Origin: Hungatella sp. UBA4396
Lineage (GTDB): Bacteria; Bacillota; Clostridia; Lachnospirales; Lachnospiraceae
Assembly: GCA_002389905.1 (NCBI GenBank)
Contig: DGRE01000007.1
Span: 62,001 to 126,000 of the forward strand
Reading direction: 5' to 3'
Length of the DNA stretch: 64,000 bases
Shown one piece after another: positions 26,969 through 35,357 of this stretch (position 1 is the stretch's first letter; each line of letters starts with the position of its first letter). Under the pieces are notes generated by a model. The model was not told the origin of the DNA. It did not search any database and saw only the letters and a list, made by a program, of their open reading frames with translations. The position numbers and the translations under genes are program-made.

Positions 26969-27097
26969 TCAGTGAATAATGAGGATGCCGCCGGCCACCA
27001 TCCACACATTTGATACCTCTAAAGTTTCCGGCATAAGCTCAAAGAACACAAGGCTCATCATTACGCCACCAGCGAAAACTAAAAGGCAATTCGCCAT
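26969..27097 (-). pseudogene. Remnant of a ZIP-family metal transporter
   Basis: A 43-codon frame ending at TGA 26969 encodes LLVFAGGVMMSLVFFELMPE, the typical ZIP helix with the motif GGxxxxxxFFELMPE, then a second hydrophobic helix and a premature end. An in-frame stop precedes the visible N-terminal part, and no downstream half follows. A zinc/iron-type importer gene has decayed here, next to the cadmium ATPase. Confidence 0.6.
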
Positions 27098-27230
27098 ATT
27101 TTCAGAAAACTTCTTTTGTTATAATAGCAACTGCGCTACCAAAGCAAGTTCACAAAATCCCAACTAACAAGGCAATCAGGACAATTAACATTTTACTTAT
27201 CGCTTCCGATACAACAGGCTTTTGACCTGA

Positions 27231-29072
27231 TTATAATTTCTTTGTGTTTAAAGCACGGAAAGAGTTCAATACCGCTATAACCGTCACACCAACATCTGCA
27301 AACACAGCCTCCCACATGGTAGCAAAACCGAGTGCACTGAGTACAAGCACAATTGCTTTTATCGACAAAGCCAGCCATATATTCTGTTGTGCGATTCTTA
27401 GCGTTTTCTGTGAAATTTTCATACCTGTAGCTAGTTTGGACGGCTCATCGGTCATTATTACAACATCGGCGGCTTCTATAGCCGCGTCGGAACCCAAGCC
27501 ACCCATCGCAATACCAATGTCGGCACGAGCTAAAACTGGTGCGTCATTAATCCCATCGCCTACAAAGGCCAGCTTGCCTTTAGCTGATTTTTGAGCCAGC
27601 AGTTCCTCTACTTTATCTACCTTGTCACCGGGAAGAAGCTCTGTGTAAACCTTATCTAACCCCAATTCCTTGGCAACTTTTTCTCCCACACTCTTGGCGT
27701 CGCCCGTCAGCATCACCGTTTGACGGATATTTGCCTTTTTTAGCAATCTAATCGCTTCCGCTGCATCTTCCTTAACCTCATCAGCAATTACAATATATCC
27801 CGCATATTTGCCATCAACAGCAACGTGTACGGCTGTTCCAATAATTTCGTCTTGAGAAAATTTAACGCCGATTTTTTGCATGAGTTTTGTATTTCCTGCG
27901 AAAACTTTACGACTATCAACCGTTGCGCTGACGCCGTGGCCTGCGATTTCCTCAACATCCGTAATCCTTTCGTTGTCAATATCTTTCCCATAAGCAGTTT
28001 TCAAAGAGAGTGAAATGGGGTGATTGGAATAACTCTCAACATGTGCGGTAAGTTCCAGCAGTTCTGCTTCGGAAATGCCGATAGCATTTACCTCTTGTAC
28101 TTTAAATACGCCTTTTGTCAATGTCCCCGTCTTATCAAACACAACGATTTCAGTCTGCGCCAAAGCTTCTAAATAGTTGCTACCCTTAACAAGCACACCA
28201 CGCCTTGACGCGCCGCCGATACCGCCAAAGAAGGAGAGTGGAATAGAAACAACCAGAGCGCAAGGGCAGGAAACCACTAAGAAAGTTAAAGCCCTGTAAA
28301 TCCAGTCGCCCCAAGTACCACCAAAGAACAGAGGCGGGATAATTGCAAGCAACAGTGCGGCAGCCATAACAATCGGAGTATAAACTCGTGCAAATTTTGT
28401 AATGAAATTCTCGGTGTTCGCCTTTTTACTACTGGCGTTTTCCACGAGATCAAGGATTTTGCTGACCGTCGATTCCCCAAATTCTTTTGTGACCTCAATC
28501 GTCAGTACGCCGTTCACATTGATACAGCCGCTCAAAACATCAGAGCCAACACCAGCTTCGCGCGGAACAGATTCGCCGGTCAAAGCGGACGTATCAATCA
28601 TTGAATTGCCGTCAAGCACCTTGCCGTCAAGCGGGATTTTTTCACCAGCACGGACAACGATGATATCGCCAATCGCAACTTCGTCAGGGTCGACTTTTAC
28701 CAATTCATCGCCCCTCTTAACATTTGCGTAATCAGGACGTATATCCATTAAGCTTGCAATGGATTTCCGCGACTTCGCAACGGCATAACTTTGAAAATAT
28801 TCGCCAACCTGATAAAACAGCATAACGGCAATGGCCTCTGGATATTCCCCAATGATAAGTGCGCCACCGGTCGCCACGGTCATTAAAAAGCTTTCCTGAA
28901 AAACTTGGCCTTGCATAATATTCTTGATGGCTTTTATTACGACTTCGCTGCCCACTACAATGTAGGCGGCAATGAAGATAGCGGGACTAAGCCAAACAAT
29001 GTCGGTTTTTACTAGCAGCCCGATTACGAAAATAACCGCTGCTATGATAATTCTTACAAGCTTCTTGTTCAT
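27231..29072 (-). CDS. cadA: Heavy-metal P-type ATPase (Cd/Zn/Pb efflux)
   Basis: 613 residues. Membrane domain with CPC metal-site motif (FLVVSCPCALVVSIPL), phosphorylation motif DKTGTLTKG, actuator TGES, and hinge VAFVGDGINDAPVLA. This is the P1B-2 pattern of Cd2+/Zn2+/Pb2+ exporters. It lacks the usual N-terminal metal-binding domain, which is encoded separately at 29234. About 160 bases upstream hold an operator palindrome at 29119-29134, so this gene may be controlled by CadC apart from the cadC promoter. It ends the cad group. Confidence 0.95.
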   Translation of the reverse strand: MNKKLVRIIIAAVIFVIGLLVKTDIVWLSPAIFIAAYIVVGSEVVIKAIKNIMQGQVFQESFLMTVATGGALIIGEYPEAIAVMLFYQVGEYFQSYAVAKSRKSIASLMDIRPDYANVKRGDELVKVDPDEVAIGDIIVVRAGEKIPLDGKVLDGNSMIDTSALTGESVPREAGVGSDVLSGCINVNGVLTIEVTKEFGESTVSKILDLVENASSKKANTENFITKFARVYTPIVMAAALLLAIIPPLFFGGTWGDWIYRALTFLVVSCPCALVVSIPLSFFGGIGGASRRGVLVKGSNYLEALAQTEIVVFDKTGTLTKGVFKVQEVNAIGISEAELLELTAHVESYSNHPISLSLKTAYGKDIDNERITDVEEIAGHGVSATVDSRKVFAGNTKLMQKIGVKFSQDEIIGTAVHVAVDGKYAGYIVIADEVKEDAAEAIRLLKKANIRQTVMLTGDAKSVGEKVAKELGLDKVYTELLPGDKVDKVEELLAQKSAKGKLAFVGDGINDAPVLARADIGIAMGGLGSDAAIEAADVVIMTDEPSKLATGMKISQKTLRIAQQNIWLALSIKAIVLVLSALGFATMWEAVFADVGVTVIAVLNSFRALNTKKL

Positions 29073-29118
29073 ATTGAACTCCTTTCTTATCTTTGCTATA
29101 AGAGAATGACGAGTAACA

Positions 29119-29134
29119 TTGAGTGAACGCTCAA
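29119..29134. promoter_or_regulatory. CadC-type operator upstream of cadA
   Basis: TTGAGTGAACGCTCAA: 5-bp inverted repeat TTGAG-N6-CTCAA, matching the two sites in front of cadC. Confidence 0.65.
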
Positions 29135-29233
29135 CTATTGTCGCAAAAAAATTTGAATTTTTTAAATTCCTTCGCTTTTGGCGTATCGCTTTGAAGTGTT
29201 ACGCCAAAAGCTGGAATTATTGCCGGTAAATGT

Positions 29234-29455
29234 TTACGCCTTTTTTACGACAACATGAGGTTCATGCTTCTTGACGATTTTTTCAGCGGTCTTAATAATC
29301 TCGTCCATTTTGTCGTCGTCTGCCACAAGAACCATCTTAGTCGTCATAGCGTTTACGGTTACTTCGGTTACGCCGTCCAGCGCCTTGATGTCCTTTTCGA
29401 TTTTCGCCGCACAGTTGGCGCAGTCCAGTCCTTCCAACCTAAATGACTTTTTCAT
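29234..29455 (-). CDS. Stand-alone heavy-metal-associated (HMA) domain protein
   Basis: 73 residues with good ribosome site (TAGGAGG). Contains the metal-binding loop GLDCANCAAKIE (CxxC about residues 11-14) and the ferredoxin-like fold seen in N-terminal domains of CadA and in CopZ. It lies between cadC and cadA on the same strand and likely delivers or buffers metal for the ATPase, whose own HMA domain is missing. This may be a gene-fission form of a longer CadA. Confidence 0.9.
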   Translation of the reverse strand: MKKSFRLEGLDCANCAAKIEKDIKALDGVTEVTVNAMTTKMVLVADDDKMDEIIKTAEKIVKKHEPHVVVKKA

Positions 29456-29480
29456 GTTATTTTCCTCCTATAATTAAATT

Positions 29481-29837
29481 TTATTCAGTTACATGGCTTA
29501 AACTTTGTTCCAAAACGATTTTCACATGGTCATCCGCGAGAGAGTAATAAGCAATCTTACCATCTTTCCTAAATTTGACAAGATTTGCCTGTTTCAAAGT
29601 GCGTAGCTGGTGTGATATAGCGGATTTTGTCATACCAAGCAAGACTGCCAAATCACAGACACACATTTCACTGACATCCAGAGCCCATAAAATTCTGATC
29701 CTTGTACCATCTCCCACAGCTTTCAAAAATTCCGTCAAAATATTAAAAGTATCATCTGAAAGCATTTTTGTTTTTACTGCGGTGACGGTTTCTTCGTGTA
29801 TAACATCACAATCGCAAACATCGCTTCTGACAGACAT
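29481..29837 (-). CDS. cadC: CadC-type ArsR-family metal sensor repressor
   Basis: 118 residues from ATG 29837 (AAGGAGG upstream). ArsR winged HTH (about 35-115; LGMTKSAISHQLRTLKQANLVKFRKDGKIAYYSL). The alpha-3N metal site is visible: Cys pair near the N-terminus (VCDCD) and MCVCDL in helix 3. CadC proteins dissociate from DNA when Cd2+, Pb2+ or Zn2+ binds. It is first in the leftward cad group with an operator-containing promoter just upstream. Confidence 0.93.
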   Translation of the reverse strand: MSVRSDVCDCDVIHEETVTAVKTKMLSDDTFNILTEFLKAVGDGTRIRILWALDVSEMCVCDLAVLLGMTKSAISHQLRTLKQANLVKFRKDGKIAYYSLADDHVKIVLEQSLSHVTE

Positions 29838-29863
29838 AATTAGTCCTCCTTCCGAAATTTTAA

Positions 29864-29879
29864 TTGAGCAAACGCTCAA
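29864..29879. promoter_or_regulatory. CadC-type operator at the cadC leader
   Basis: TTGAGCAAACGCTCAA, a 16-base palindrome (TTGAGC-N4-GCTCAA), 27 bases upstream of the cadC start codon, near the expected transcription start. Confidence 0.7.
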
Positions 29880-29887
29880 CTGTATAT

Positions 29888-29917
29888 AGTATAGTTGAAT
29901 ATATACTCAATTGTCAA
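29888..29917 (-). promoter_or_regulatory. cadC promoter with operator inside the spacer
   Basis: Leftward: TTGACA (29917-29912), 18-base spacer, TATACT (29893-29888). The spacer contains the palindrome TTGAATATATACTCAA (29895-29910 on plus), so a bound repressor would cover the RNA polymerase site. Third member of the TTGA-N-TCAA family near cadC/cadA. Confidence 0.75.
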
Positions 29918-30225
29918 GGGGTTTTTAGAATATTTTTTTAAAATCATCCCAACACGAGATCAGGCTGTGTAGTGGTTCGTAGCAGTTTATCTGCTGCGTG
30001 GAACGGAAGTCATGTGGCACGAAGTTTACAATCAATTAAGCAAAAAAAGTGCGGGATACCAATGCAAGTCTTTTCGATTGAGTGAGTGTAAATCTCTTAA
30101 CTTTATATTCATCCAAAAGGAATTTGAATGGAAATTCTGTTTTGCTCTAAACAAAAAAGCCAATTAAAATCAATGACTTTAATTGGCTTTTTTGAATTTA
30201 GCATTTACAGCCAATGATTTTACTA
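29918..30225. other. Spacer between cad and ars groups with a bidirectional terminator
   Basis: No gene. AAAAAAGCCAATTAAA (30153-30168) pairs with TTTAATTGGCTTTTTT (30178-30193), a strong terminator for the leftward ars operon ending at 30226. Confidence 0.85.
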
Positions 30226-30621
30226 CTAAAGAACCCCCACAAAATTTTTTAGCTCAAGCATTTTTTGCTCAATCTGTTTTATAACCTGAATAAATTCCTC
30301 GTCGCTTTTGCCCGTTGGATCATCCAGCCTCCAATCTTCGCGGTGTTTACAGGGCAGATACGGACACTCGACATTGCAGCCCATTGTAACGACAATATCA
30401 ACAGGCGGGATTTCGGACAAGAGTTTGCTGCGCTGTGTCGCTTCCATGTCAATGCCATAAAGTTGTTTCATCAGCCGCACGGCATCCTGATTGATTTGCA
30501 GCTTCGTTTCCGTTCCCGCCGAATAGCTTTCAAAAGCGTCGCCGGCAAGATGCCGTCCCAGCGCCTCTGCAATCTGGCTGCGACAAGAATTATGAACACA
30601 AATAAATGCAACTTTTATCAT
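30226..30621 (-). CDS. arsC: Arsenate reductase, low-molecular-weight phosphatase type
   Basis: 131 residues with AAGGAGG site. The N-terminal P-loop CVHNSCRSQIAEA (CX5R) and downstream MGCNVECPYLPCK with DWRLDDPTGK are diagnostic for the thioredoxin-linked ArsC class. It reduces As(V) to As(III) in the cytosol for export. Last gene of the leftward ars operon, 10 bases after arsA. Confidence 0.96.
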   Translation of the reverse strand: MIKVAFICVHNSCRSQIAEALGRHLAGDAFESYSAGTETKLQINQDAVRLMKQLYGIDMEATQRSKLLSEIPPVDIVVTMGCNVECPYLPCKHREDWRLDDPTGKSDEEFIQVIKQIEQKMLELKNFVGVL

Positions 30622-30631
30622 TTTTACCTCC

Positions 30632-32368
30632 TTACAGCGCCAGCAGACTGTCGCCCTTGATTTCCTCTGCGCTCCACGCGATCAGGGCAAATTTGCCACC
30701 GGCGTGTTCGTCGATGAGGTTGAGCCATTCCACTTCGCCAGCCGCCTTTGACACCAGCATAGGATTGGTGGTGTTCGTGCCATAAAGGGATTGATTGACC
30801 ACCCACCATTTGGCGGCGATGCCCGCCCGTTTCAGATCGTCCTCCAAGCGGTGCGCCTCATAAACAGGGGTCGCTTCCGGCAGGGTCACAATCAGTACCT
30901 CGGTTTCCTCGGATTTCAGCCTCGGCAACAGCTGCGCCACCGATTCGGGGATTTCGCCCTTGGTACGCTGAATTTCATGGTTATAGCTTTGTGTGGATTC
31001 CAACAAAAGCAGGGTATGCCCTGTGGGGGCGGTGTCAATTACCACCACCTGATCGTCAGCTTTTTCGACGATCTCGGCGAAGGCGCGGAATACGGCGATC
31101 TCCTGTGTGCAGGGCGAACGTAGATCTTCCTCGACATAAGCAATATCCTCATCGCCCATGCCGGACGCGCGGGCTTTGAAAAGCACCTCGGACTGATACT
31201 TTTTCAATTCCTCGGCTTCGTCGATATGGCTCATGGACACGCCGCCAGTTTCATCCAGCACAAACTTCAGGTGCGCGGCGGGATCGGTGGTAGTGAGGTG
31301 GACTTTCTTTCCGCGCTTCGCAAGCCCCAGCGCAACGGCGGCGGCGACGGTGGTCTTACCCACACCACCTTTGCCCATCGTGAAAATAACACGTTTGCCC
31401 TCCATCGCTAACTCATCTATCACATCGTTCAGCGCAGGAATATGCGTGGCATTTAGCGTTTGCACGGGAGCAGTAAAATAATCGGTGTTCAGCAAGGCGC
31501 GGATATTTTCCAGCCCTGTGACATTGTAAGCTCGCAGAGGAACGCTATGGATTGGAAGCGCCCTCAGACTTTCCGGCATCGCGGCAAGTGCAGACTGCTG
31601 TTTTTCGTACAGACTGGAAGATAGATCATCGTTATGTTCCATCAATATTCCGTTGACAACCAGCATTTGATTGTCGACGCCCAGCGCGGACAATTCGCCG
31701 GAAGCACGTTCCGCTTCCTTGAACGGCGCGGTTTCCGAGCGGGTGACAAGGAGTAGCGTGGTCAGGCTTCCGTCGGCCAGTGTTTCCACGGCTTGCTTGT
31801 AAATGGCTTTCTTGCTCTCCAAGCCGGAGAGTTGACCGAGGCAAGATGCACCGTGGGTGCTTTCACTGATGAAATTACTCCAAGCGGACGGAAGCTGAAG
31901 CATCCGCAGGGTGTGTCCAGTAGGGGCGGTATCAAAAATAATATGGTCGTATTCCTGCTGAACCTTACCGTCCGTAATGAAATTGGAAAACTCATTGAAT
32001 GCCGCAATTTCTATGGTGCAGGAGCCAGAAAGCTGCTCCTCCATATTCGTGATGACAGATGCGGGCAGCTTGCCGCGATAAGGCGCGATCACGCTTTCCC
32101 GGTACTCAGCCGCCGCTTGTATGGGGTCAAGGTTCGCTACCACTAAATTCGGCACATCGGAGATGGGCACTCCTTTGTTTGTCAGTTCCATCGAAAAGAC
32201 ATCCTGTAAATTGGAAGCAGGGTCGGTGCTGATAAGCAGCACCTTTTTCCCACTGTCCGCAAGGGAGACGGCGGTGGCACAGGCAACGCTGGTTTTACCA
32301 ACGCCGCCCTTGCCGGTATAAAAAAGATACTTTGTCAGTTTGATACTGCCGGGATCGAATTGATTCAT
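30632..32368 (-). CDS. arsA: Arsenite-stimulated efflux ATPase ArsA
   Basis: 578 residues, the double-domain form. Two P-loops, GKGGVGKTSVA (about 18-28) and GKGGVGKTTVA (about 335-345), and two DTAPTGHT signature sequences (about 150 and 450). It receives As(III) from ArsD and, with a membrane pump, drives efflux. It begins directly after the arsD stop. Its usual partner is ArsB; here the membrane protein is an ACR3 carrier. Confidence 0.96.
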   Translation of the reverse strand: MNQFDPGSIKLTKYLFYTGKGGVGKTSVACATAVSLADSGKKVLLISTDPASNLQDVFSMELTNKGVPISDVPNLVVANLDPIQAAAEYRESVIAPYRGKLPASVITNMEEQLSGSCTIEIAAFNEFSNFITDGKVQQEYDHIIFDTAPTGHTLRMLQLPSAWSNFISESTHGASCLGQLSGLESKKAIYKQAVETLADGSLTTLLLVTRSETAPFKEAERASGELSALGVDNQMLVVNGILMEHNDDLSSSLYEKQQSALAAMPESLRALPIHSVPLRAYNVTGLENIRALLNTDYFTAPVQTLNATHIPALNDVIDELAMEGKRVIFTMGKGGVGKTTVAAAVALGLAKRGKKVHLTTTDPAAHLKFVLDETGGVSMSHIDEAEELKKYQSEVLFKARASGMGDEDIAYVEEDLRSPCTQEIAVFRAFAEIVEKADDQVVVIDTAPTGHTLLLLESTQSYNHEIQRTKGEIPESVAQLLPRLKSEETEVLIVTLPEATPVYEAHRLEDDLKRAGIAAKWWVVNQSLYGTNTTNPMLVSKAAGEVEWLNLIDEHAGGKFALIAWSAEEIKGDSLLAL

Positions 32369-32944
32369 TTAACAGCAACCTCCCTTGCAACAGCCTCCGC
32401 CGGACTCGGATTTTTTCTGCTTGCCCAGCACATTTTCAGGAAGGTCGAGCAGCTTTGTGAATTCTTCATTGGTGGGATACCGACCTGTGATGACAATTTT
32501 GCCATCGAGCATCACAGCGGGCAGTCCCTCTGTGCCTTTCTCATTAATATAGGCATTGATGGTCTGGTCGGTGATAAACTCTGCCGGTGCGCTGCCCAAG
32601 TTAAAACGTTCAACAATAACGCCATGTTTTTTCAGTGTTTCCAGTACCGTGGACATACGCAGCAGTTCAGGGTCAACACCCAAGCCGCAAAGCCCGGTCG
32701 GGCAACACATGGCGGGTTCAAAGATTTTCATTTTTTTCATAATAATTTTCTCCCTATATTTATTAAAAGTTTTCACAATATCTGAGTAACAGCAAATTCC
32801 CTTCGGATTATTTACAGCGCAATTACTGTTTTGCATGGCTCCGGTAATCTTAATAACATCATCTACATTTTTTGCACCTTTTTCTGTAATTGCTTTCATG
32901 ATATCTGCTTCTTTGACTTTGTTGCAATAGCATATATACACCAT
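32369..32944 (-). CDS. arsD: BFD-like [2Fe-2S] domain fused to arsenic metallochaperone ArsD
   Basis: 191 residues. Residues 69-191 are ArsD: MKKMKIFEPAMCCPTGLCG, then GTEGLPAVMLDG, and a terminal Cys tail (GGGCCKGGCC) carrying the extra cysteine pairs. Residues 1-60 look like a bacterioferritin-associated-ferredoxin type domain: YICYCNKVKEADIMKAI (C-x-C) and later NSNCAVNNPKGICC. An internal ATG at 32740 with AGGGAG ten bases upstream could also produce ArsD alone. The chaperone hands arsenite to ArsA, encoded immediately downstream. The role of the iron-sulfur-like domain is unknown. Confidence 0.88.
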   Translation of the reverse strand: MVYICYCNKVKEADIMKAITEKGAKNVDDVIKITGAMQNSNCAVNNPKGICCYSDIVKTFNKYREKIIMKKMKIFEPAMCCPTGLCGLGVDPELLRMSTVLETLKKHGVIVERFNLGSAPAEFITDQTINAYINEKGTEGLPAVMLDGKIVITGRYPTNEEFTKLLDLPENVLGKQKKSESGGGCCKGGCC

Positions 32945-33997
32945 TTAAACCTCCTTTAGAAACCAGTGGTGGGTCTTATTAATAAAGCGTACTAGCAAAA
33001 GCATAACGGGGACTTCGGTCAATACGCCCACCGTACAAGCAAGCACAACCGGCGAATTTGGACCGAAAAGGGCAATTGCTACCGCTACAGAAAGTTCGAA
33101 GAAGTCCGAGGCTGCAATCAGAGAAGCCGGAGCCGCAATATTGTGTGGTTGCTTTGTCCACTTGCATATCAAGTAGGTAAAGTTGGCGGAGATTACGTTT
33201 TGCAGAACCAGCGGTACTGCGATCAGCAAAACGAACAGAGGCTGTTCCAAAATAATGTCACCTTGGAAGGAAAAAATGATAATCAAGGTGAGCAGCAACC
33301 CCAAGGTCGTGATGCCGTCAAACTTGGGGAGAAATCTTTCGTTGAAATACTCTATGCCTTTTTTCTGTATCATCAGAAAGCGCGTAAGTGCGCCGCCAGC
33401 CAGCGGAACGACAACGAATAATACGATGGAAAAGAAGAGCGTATCCCAAGGAATCGTAACGCCGTTTACTCCCAACAAGATTTGTACCAATGGCACAAAC
33501 AATACGAGAATCAAGAGGTCATTGACCGAAACCTGTACAAGCGTATGCGCCGGATCGCCTTTGGTCAGATGACTCCATACAAACACCATCGCCGTGCAGG
33601 GTGCTACGCCCAGCAATACTGCGCCTGTTACGAAGTCCTGTGCCAAATCCGCTGGGATGAAGGCTTGAAAGATAACTTTGAAAAACAGGGTTGCTAACCC
33701 GAACATGAGGAAGGGCTTGATGAGCCAGCTGCTACCGCTGGAAATAAGGATGCCTGAAGGATTTTTCCTCACATTCTTGATAGACTGGAAATCAATCTTC
33801 ATCATCATGGGGAAAATCATAATCCAAATGAGTACGGCAATCGGGAGGTTCTGCCCGGCGTATTGAAATCCTTCCAAGACATCTGGAATGCCGGGCAGGA
33901 ATTTTCCGACAAGGATTCCAGCCGCCATGCACAGCAGCACCCACACGGTTAGATATTTTTCAAAAAAGCCAATACCTTTATTTTTTTCTTGGCTCAT
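32945..33997 (-). CDS. acr3: ACR3-family arsenite efflux carrier
   Basis: 350 residues with ten predicted membrane segments. The conserved Cys in GVAPCTAMVFVWS (about residue 134) and KPFLMFGLATLFF, FFELSVAVAIALFG match ACR3. It exports As(OH)3 across the membrane. Start overlaps the stop of the upstream DUF2703 gene (ATGA), so translation is coupled. Confidence 0.96.
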   Translation of the reverse strand: MSQEKNKGIGFFEKYLTVWVLLCMAAGILVGKFLPGIPDVLEGFQYAGQNLPIAVLIWIMIFPMMMKIDFQSIKNVRKNPSGILISSGSSWLIKPFLMFGLATLFFKVIFQAFIPADLAQDFVTGAVLLGVAPCTAMVFVWSHLTKGDPAHTLVQVSVNDLLILVLFVPLVQILLGVNGVTIPWDTLFFSIVLFVVVPLAGGALTRFLMIQKKGIEYFNERFLPKFDGITTLGLLLTLIIIFSFQGDIILEQPLFVLLIAVPLVLQNVISANFTYLICKWTKQPHNIAAPASLIAASDFFELSVAVAIALFGPNSPVVLACTVGVLTEVPVMLLLVRFINKTHHWFLKEV

Positions 33998-34539
33998 ATC
34001 ACATCACCGCCCTTTCCCTGACGTTCCGTTTCATCCTTGTGTGTCTTGGCTATAAAGTATGTTTCCAGATTTTCTGGAAGCCAATAGGCTTCACGCTCCG
34101 GCTCGCCCTGATTGGGGTTATACACTTCCCGTAGAATGGCATCCACGATCAATTCCTTCGGAGGGGATGTATATTCGACTCCGTTATATACCCATACACG
34201 GCAATCTACGGTATCACCGCAATGTTCTCCACAGTCCTCGCAGACTGATTCCCGCGATTCCACGGCAATATCGTTTCCGTTCACACGGATGGTCGGTGAG
34301 CTGACCAAATGATACTGTATCGCCAACTCTCTCGTTGTGATGTTCACTTCATTTACCTTGACTTCATATCCTGACGCATTCAGCACCACGGCTACGCCGG
34401 AAACTGCGTCGTCCAGAGCTTTTTCCGTATCCTGGCACCTGCCGCAAACGGTCGTGTCCAGATAAAGAAAATCAATGTTTATTGACTTTTTCGGCTCTGG
34501 CTGGCAGCAATTTTCAGAAGAACAACAACATTTACTCAT
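33994..34539 (-). CDS. Cys-rich DUF2703-type thioredoxin-like protein
   Basis: 181 residues from ATG 34539 (AAGGGGTG upstream). A Cys-rich start MSKCCCSSENCCQPEPKK precedes a thioredoxin-like domain: INIDFLYLDTTVCGRCQDTEKALDDA (CxxC) with LVSSPTIRVNGNDIA, and a second Cys set SVCEDCGEHCGDTVDC. DUF2703 proteins commonly sit in ars operons; a thiol-transfer or arsenic-binding role is likely but unproven. It overlaps the arsR stop by eight bases and acr3 by four. Confidence 0.82.
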   Translation of the reverse strand: MSKCCCSSENCCQPEPKKSINIDFLYLDTTVCGRCQDTEKALDDAVSGVAVVLNASGYEVKVNEVNITTRELAIQYHLVSSPTIRVNGNDIAVESRESVCEDCGEHCGDTVDCRVWVYNGVEYTSPPKELIVDAILREVYNPNQGEPEREAYWLPENLETYFIAKTHKDETERQGKGGDVI

Positions 34540-34867
34540 TTTCGTTACACCCCTTACAACAATTTGTTTTATCTCTGCAAATACAATTTTCTTTATCGGA
34601 TGTGATCGCCCAGAAAAACTGCTTTGTTTTGCCGATGGCATCATCATCCAAAGAATAATACGTCCATTTGCCTTCTGCCCGTGCCTTGACAAGTCCGCAT
34701 TCGCAGAGGAGTTTCATGTGATGGGACAGCGTGGATTGGGACATTTCAAACTTCTCTAAAATCTCGCAGGCACAAAGTTCTCCACAGGAGAGCATATCCA
34801 CAATCATGGCTCTTTTGGGATCGCCCAATGCTTTGAACACTTTTGTGTTCTCTAAGTAATAGTTCAT
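34532..34867 (-). CDS. arsR: ArsR-family arsenic-responsive repressor
   Basis: 111 residues. Winged HTH (FEMSQSTLSHHMKLLCECGLVKARAEGKWTYYSL) with the helix-3 thiol motif ELCACEIL (two Cys at about 32 and 34), and extra C-terminal cysteines (CICRDKTNCCKGC). It would release DNA on binding As(III). First gene of the ars operon, behind a strong promoter at 34904-34932. Confidence 0.95.
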   Translation of the reverse strand: MNYYLENTKVFKALGDPKRAMIVDMLSCGELCACEILEKFEMSQSTLSHHMKLLCECGLVKARAEGKWTYYSLDDDAIGKTKQFFWAITSDKENCICRDKTNCCKGCNENE

Positions 34868-34903
34868 ACCAACACCTCAAATCTAAATACTTTGATATGT
34901 TAT

Positions 34904-34932
34904 ATTATATGTTTCAAATCGAAATTCGTCAA
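34904..34932 (-). promoter_or_regulatory. Promoter of the ars operon
   Basis: Leftward: TTGACG (34932-34927), 17-base spacer, TATAAT (34909-34904), about 40 bases upstream of arsR. Confidence 0.7.
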
Positions 34933-35027
34933 TGTGAAGTCATGATTTTTTATAGAAAGTTTTTTCGCACATCAAGGATAGCTTTCAATCACTTTATCAA
35001 TAGCAAAAGAGCCTCTGAGAGAGACTC

Positions 35028-35195
35028 TTATTCGTTTACTGCCATTTTTCTTTTGAGGTGGTGTGCTTTTTGATCATTTACCTCCACCATTTCGCTAATC
35101 ATTTCAATCTGTTCCGGTATCAAATGTTTAAACTGCTTTCCGAGCTGCTCCACGCTGTCAGGTATCACGGGATGTTCCAGAAGATCTCCAAAATG
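35028..35195 (-). pseudogene. Start-less fragment of an unknown protein
   Basis: Open frame from after a TAA at 35198 to TAA 35028 encodes HFGDLLEHPVIPDSVEQLGK continuing FKHLIPEQIEMISEMVEVND. Codon content looks protein-like, but there is no ATG, GTG or TTG with a ribosome site. Probably the 3' part of a gene cut at the ars cargo border. Identity not recognised. Confidence 0.4.
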
Positions 35196-35300
35196 TTACA
35201 TAAAAACATAGTAAGATACACCTTGTTCTTTTTCTGTGATAATATCTTCTTAGAGTGAGAGATTCCGGTGGGTTCACCACGAACCGCACCTCGGTCCAGC

Positions 35301-35333
35301 AAAAAAACGGAGTACCCCCTTGGCGGGAACTCT
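35301..35333 (-). terminator. Terminator closing the transfer operon
   Basis: Leftward hairpin AGTTCCCGCC...GGGGGTACT (35310-35333) followed by TTTTTTT (35307-35301), 24 bases after the stop of the HTH gene at 35358. Confidence 0.75.
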
Positions 35334-35357
35334 GTCTTTTCGCTTTGCCGCATCCTG

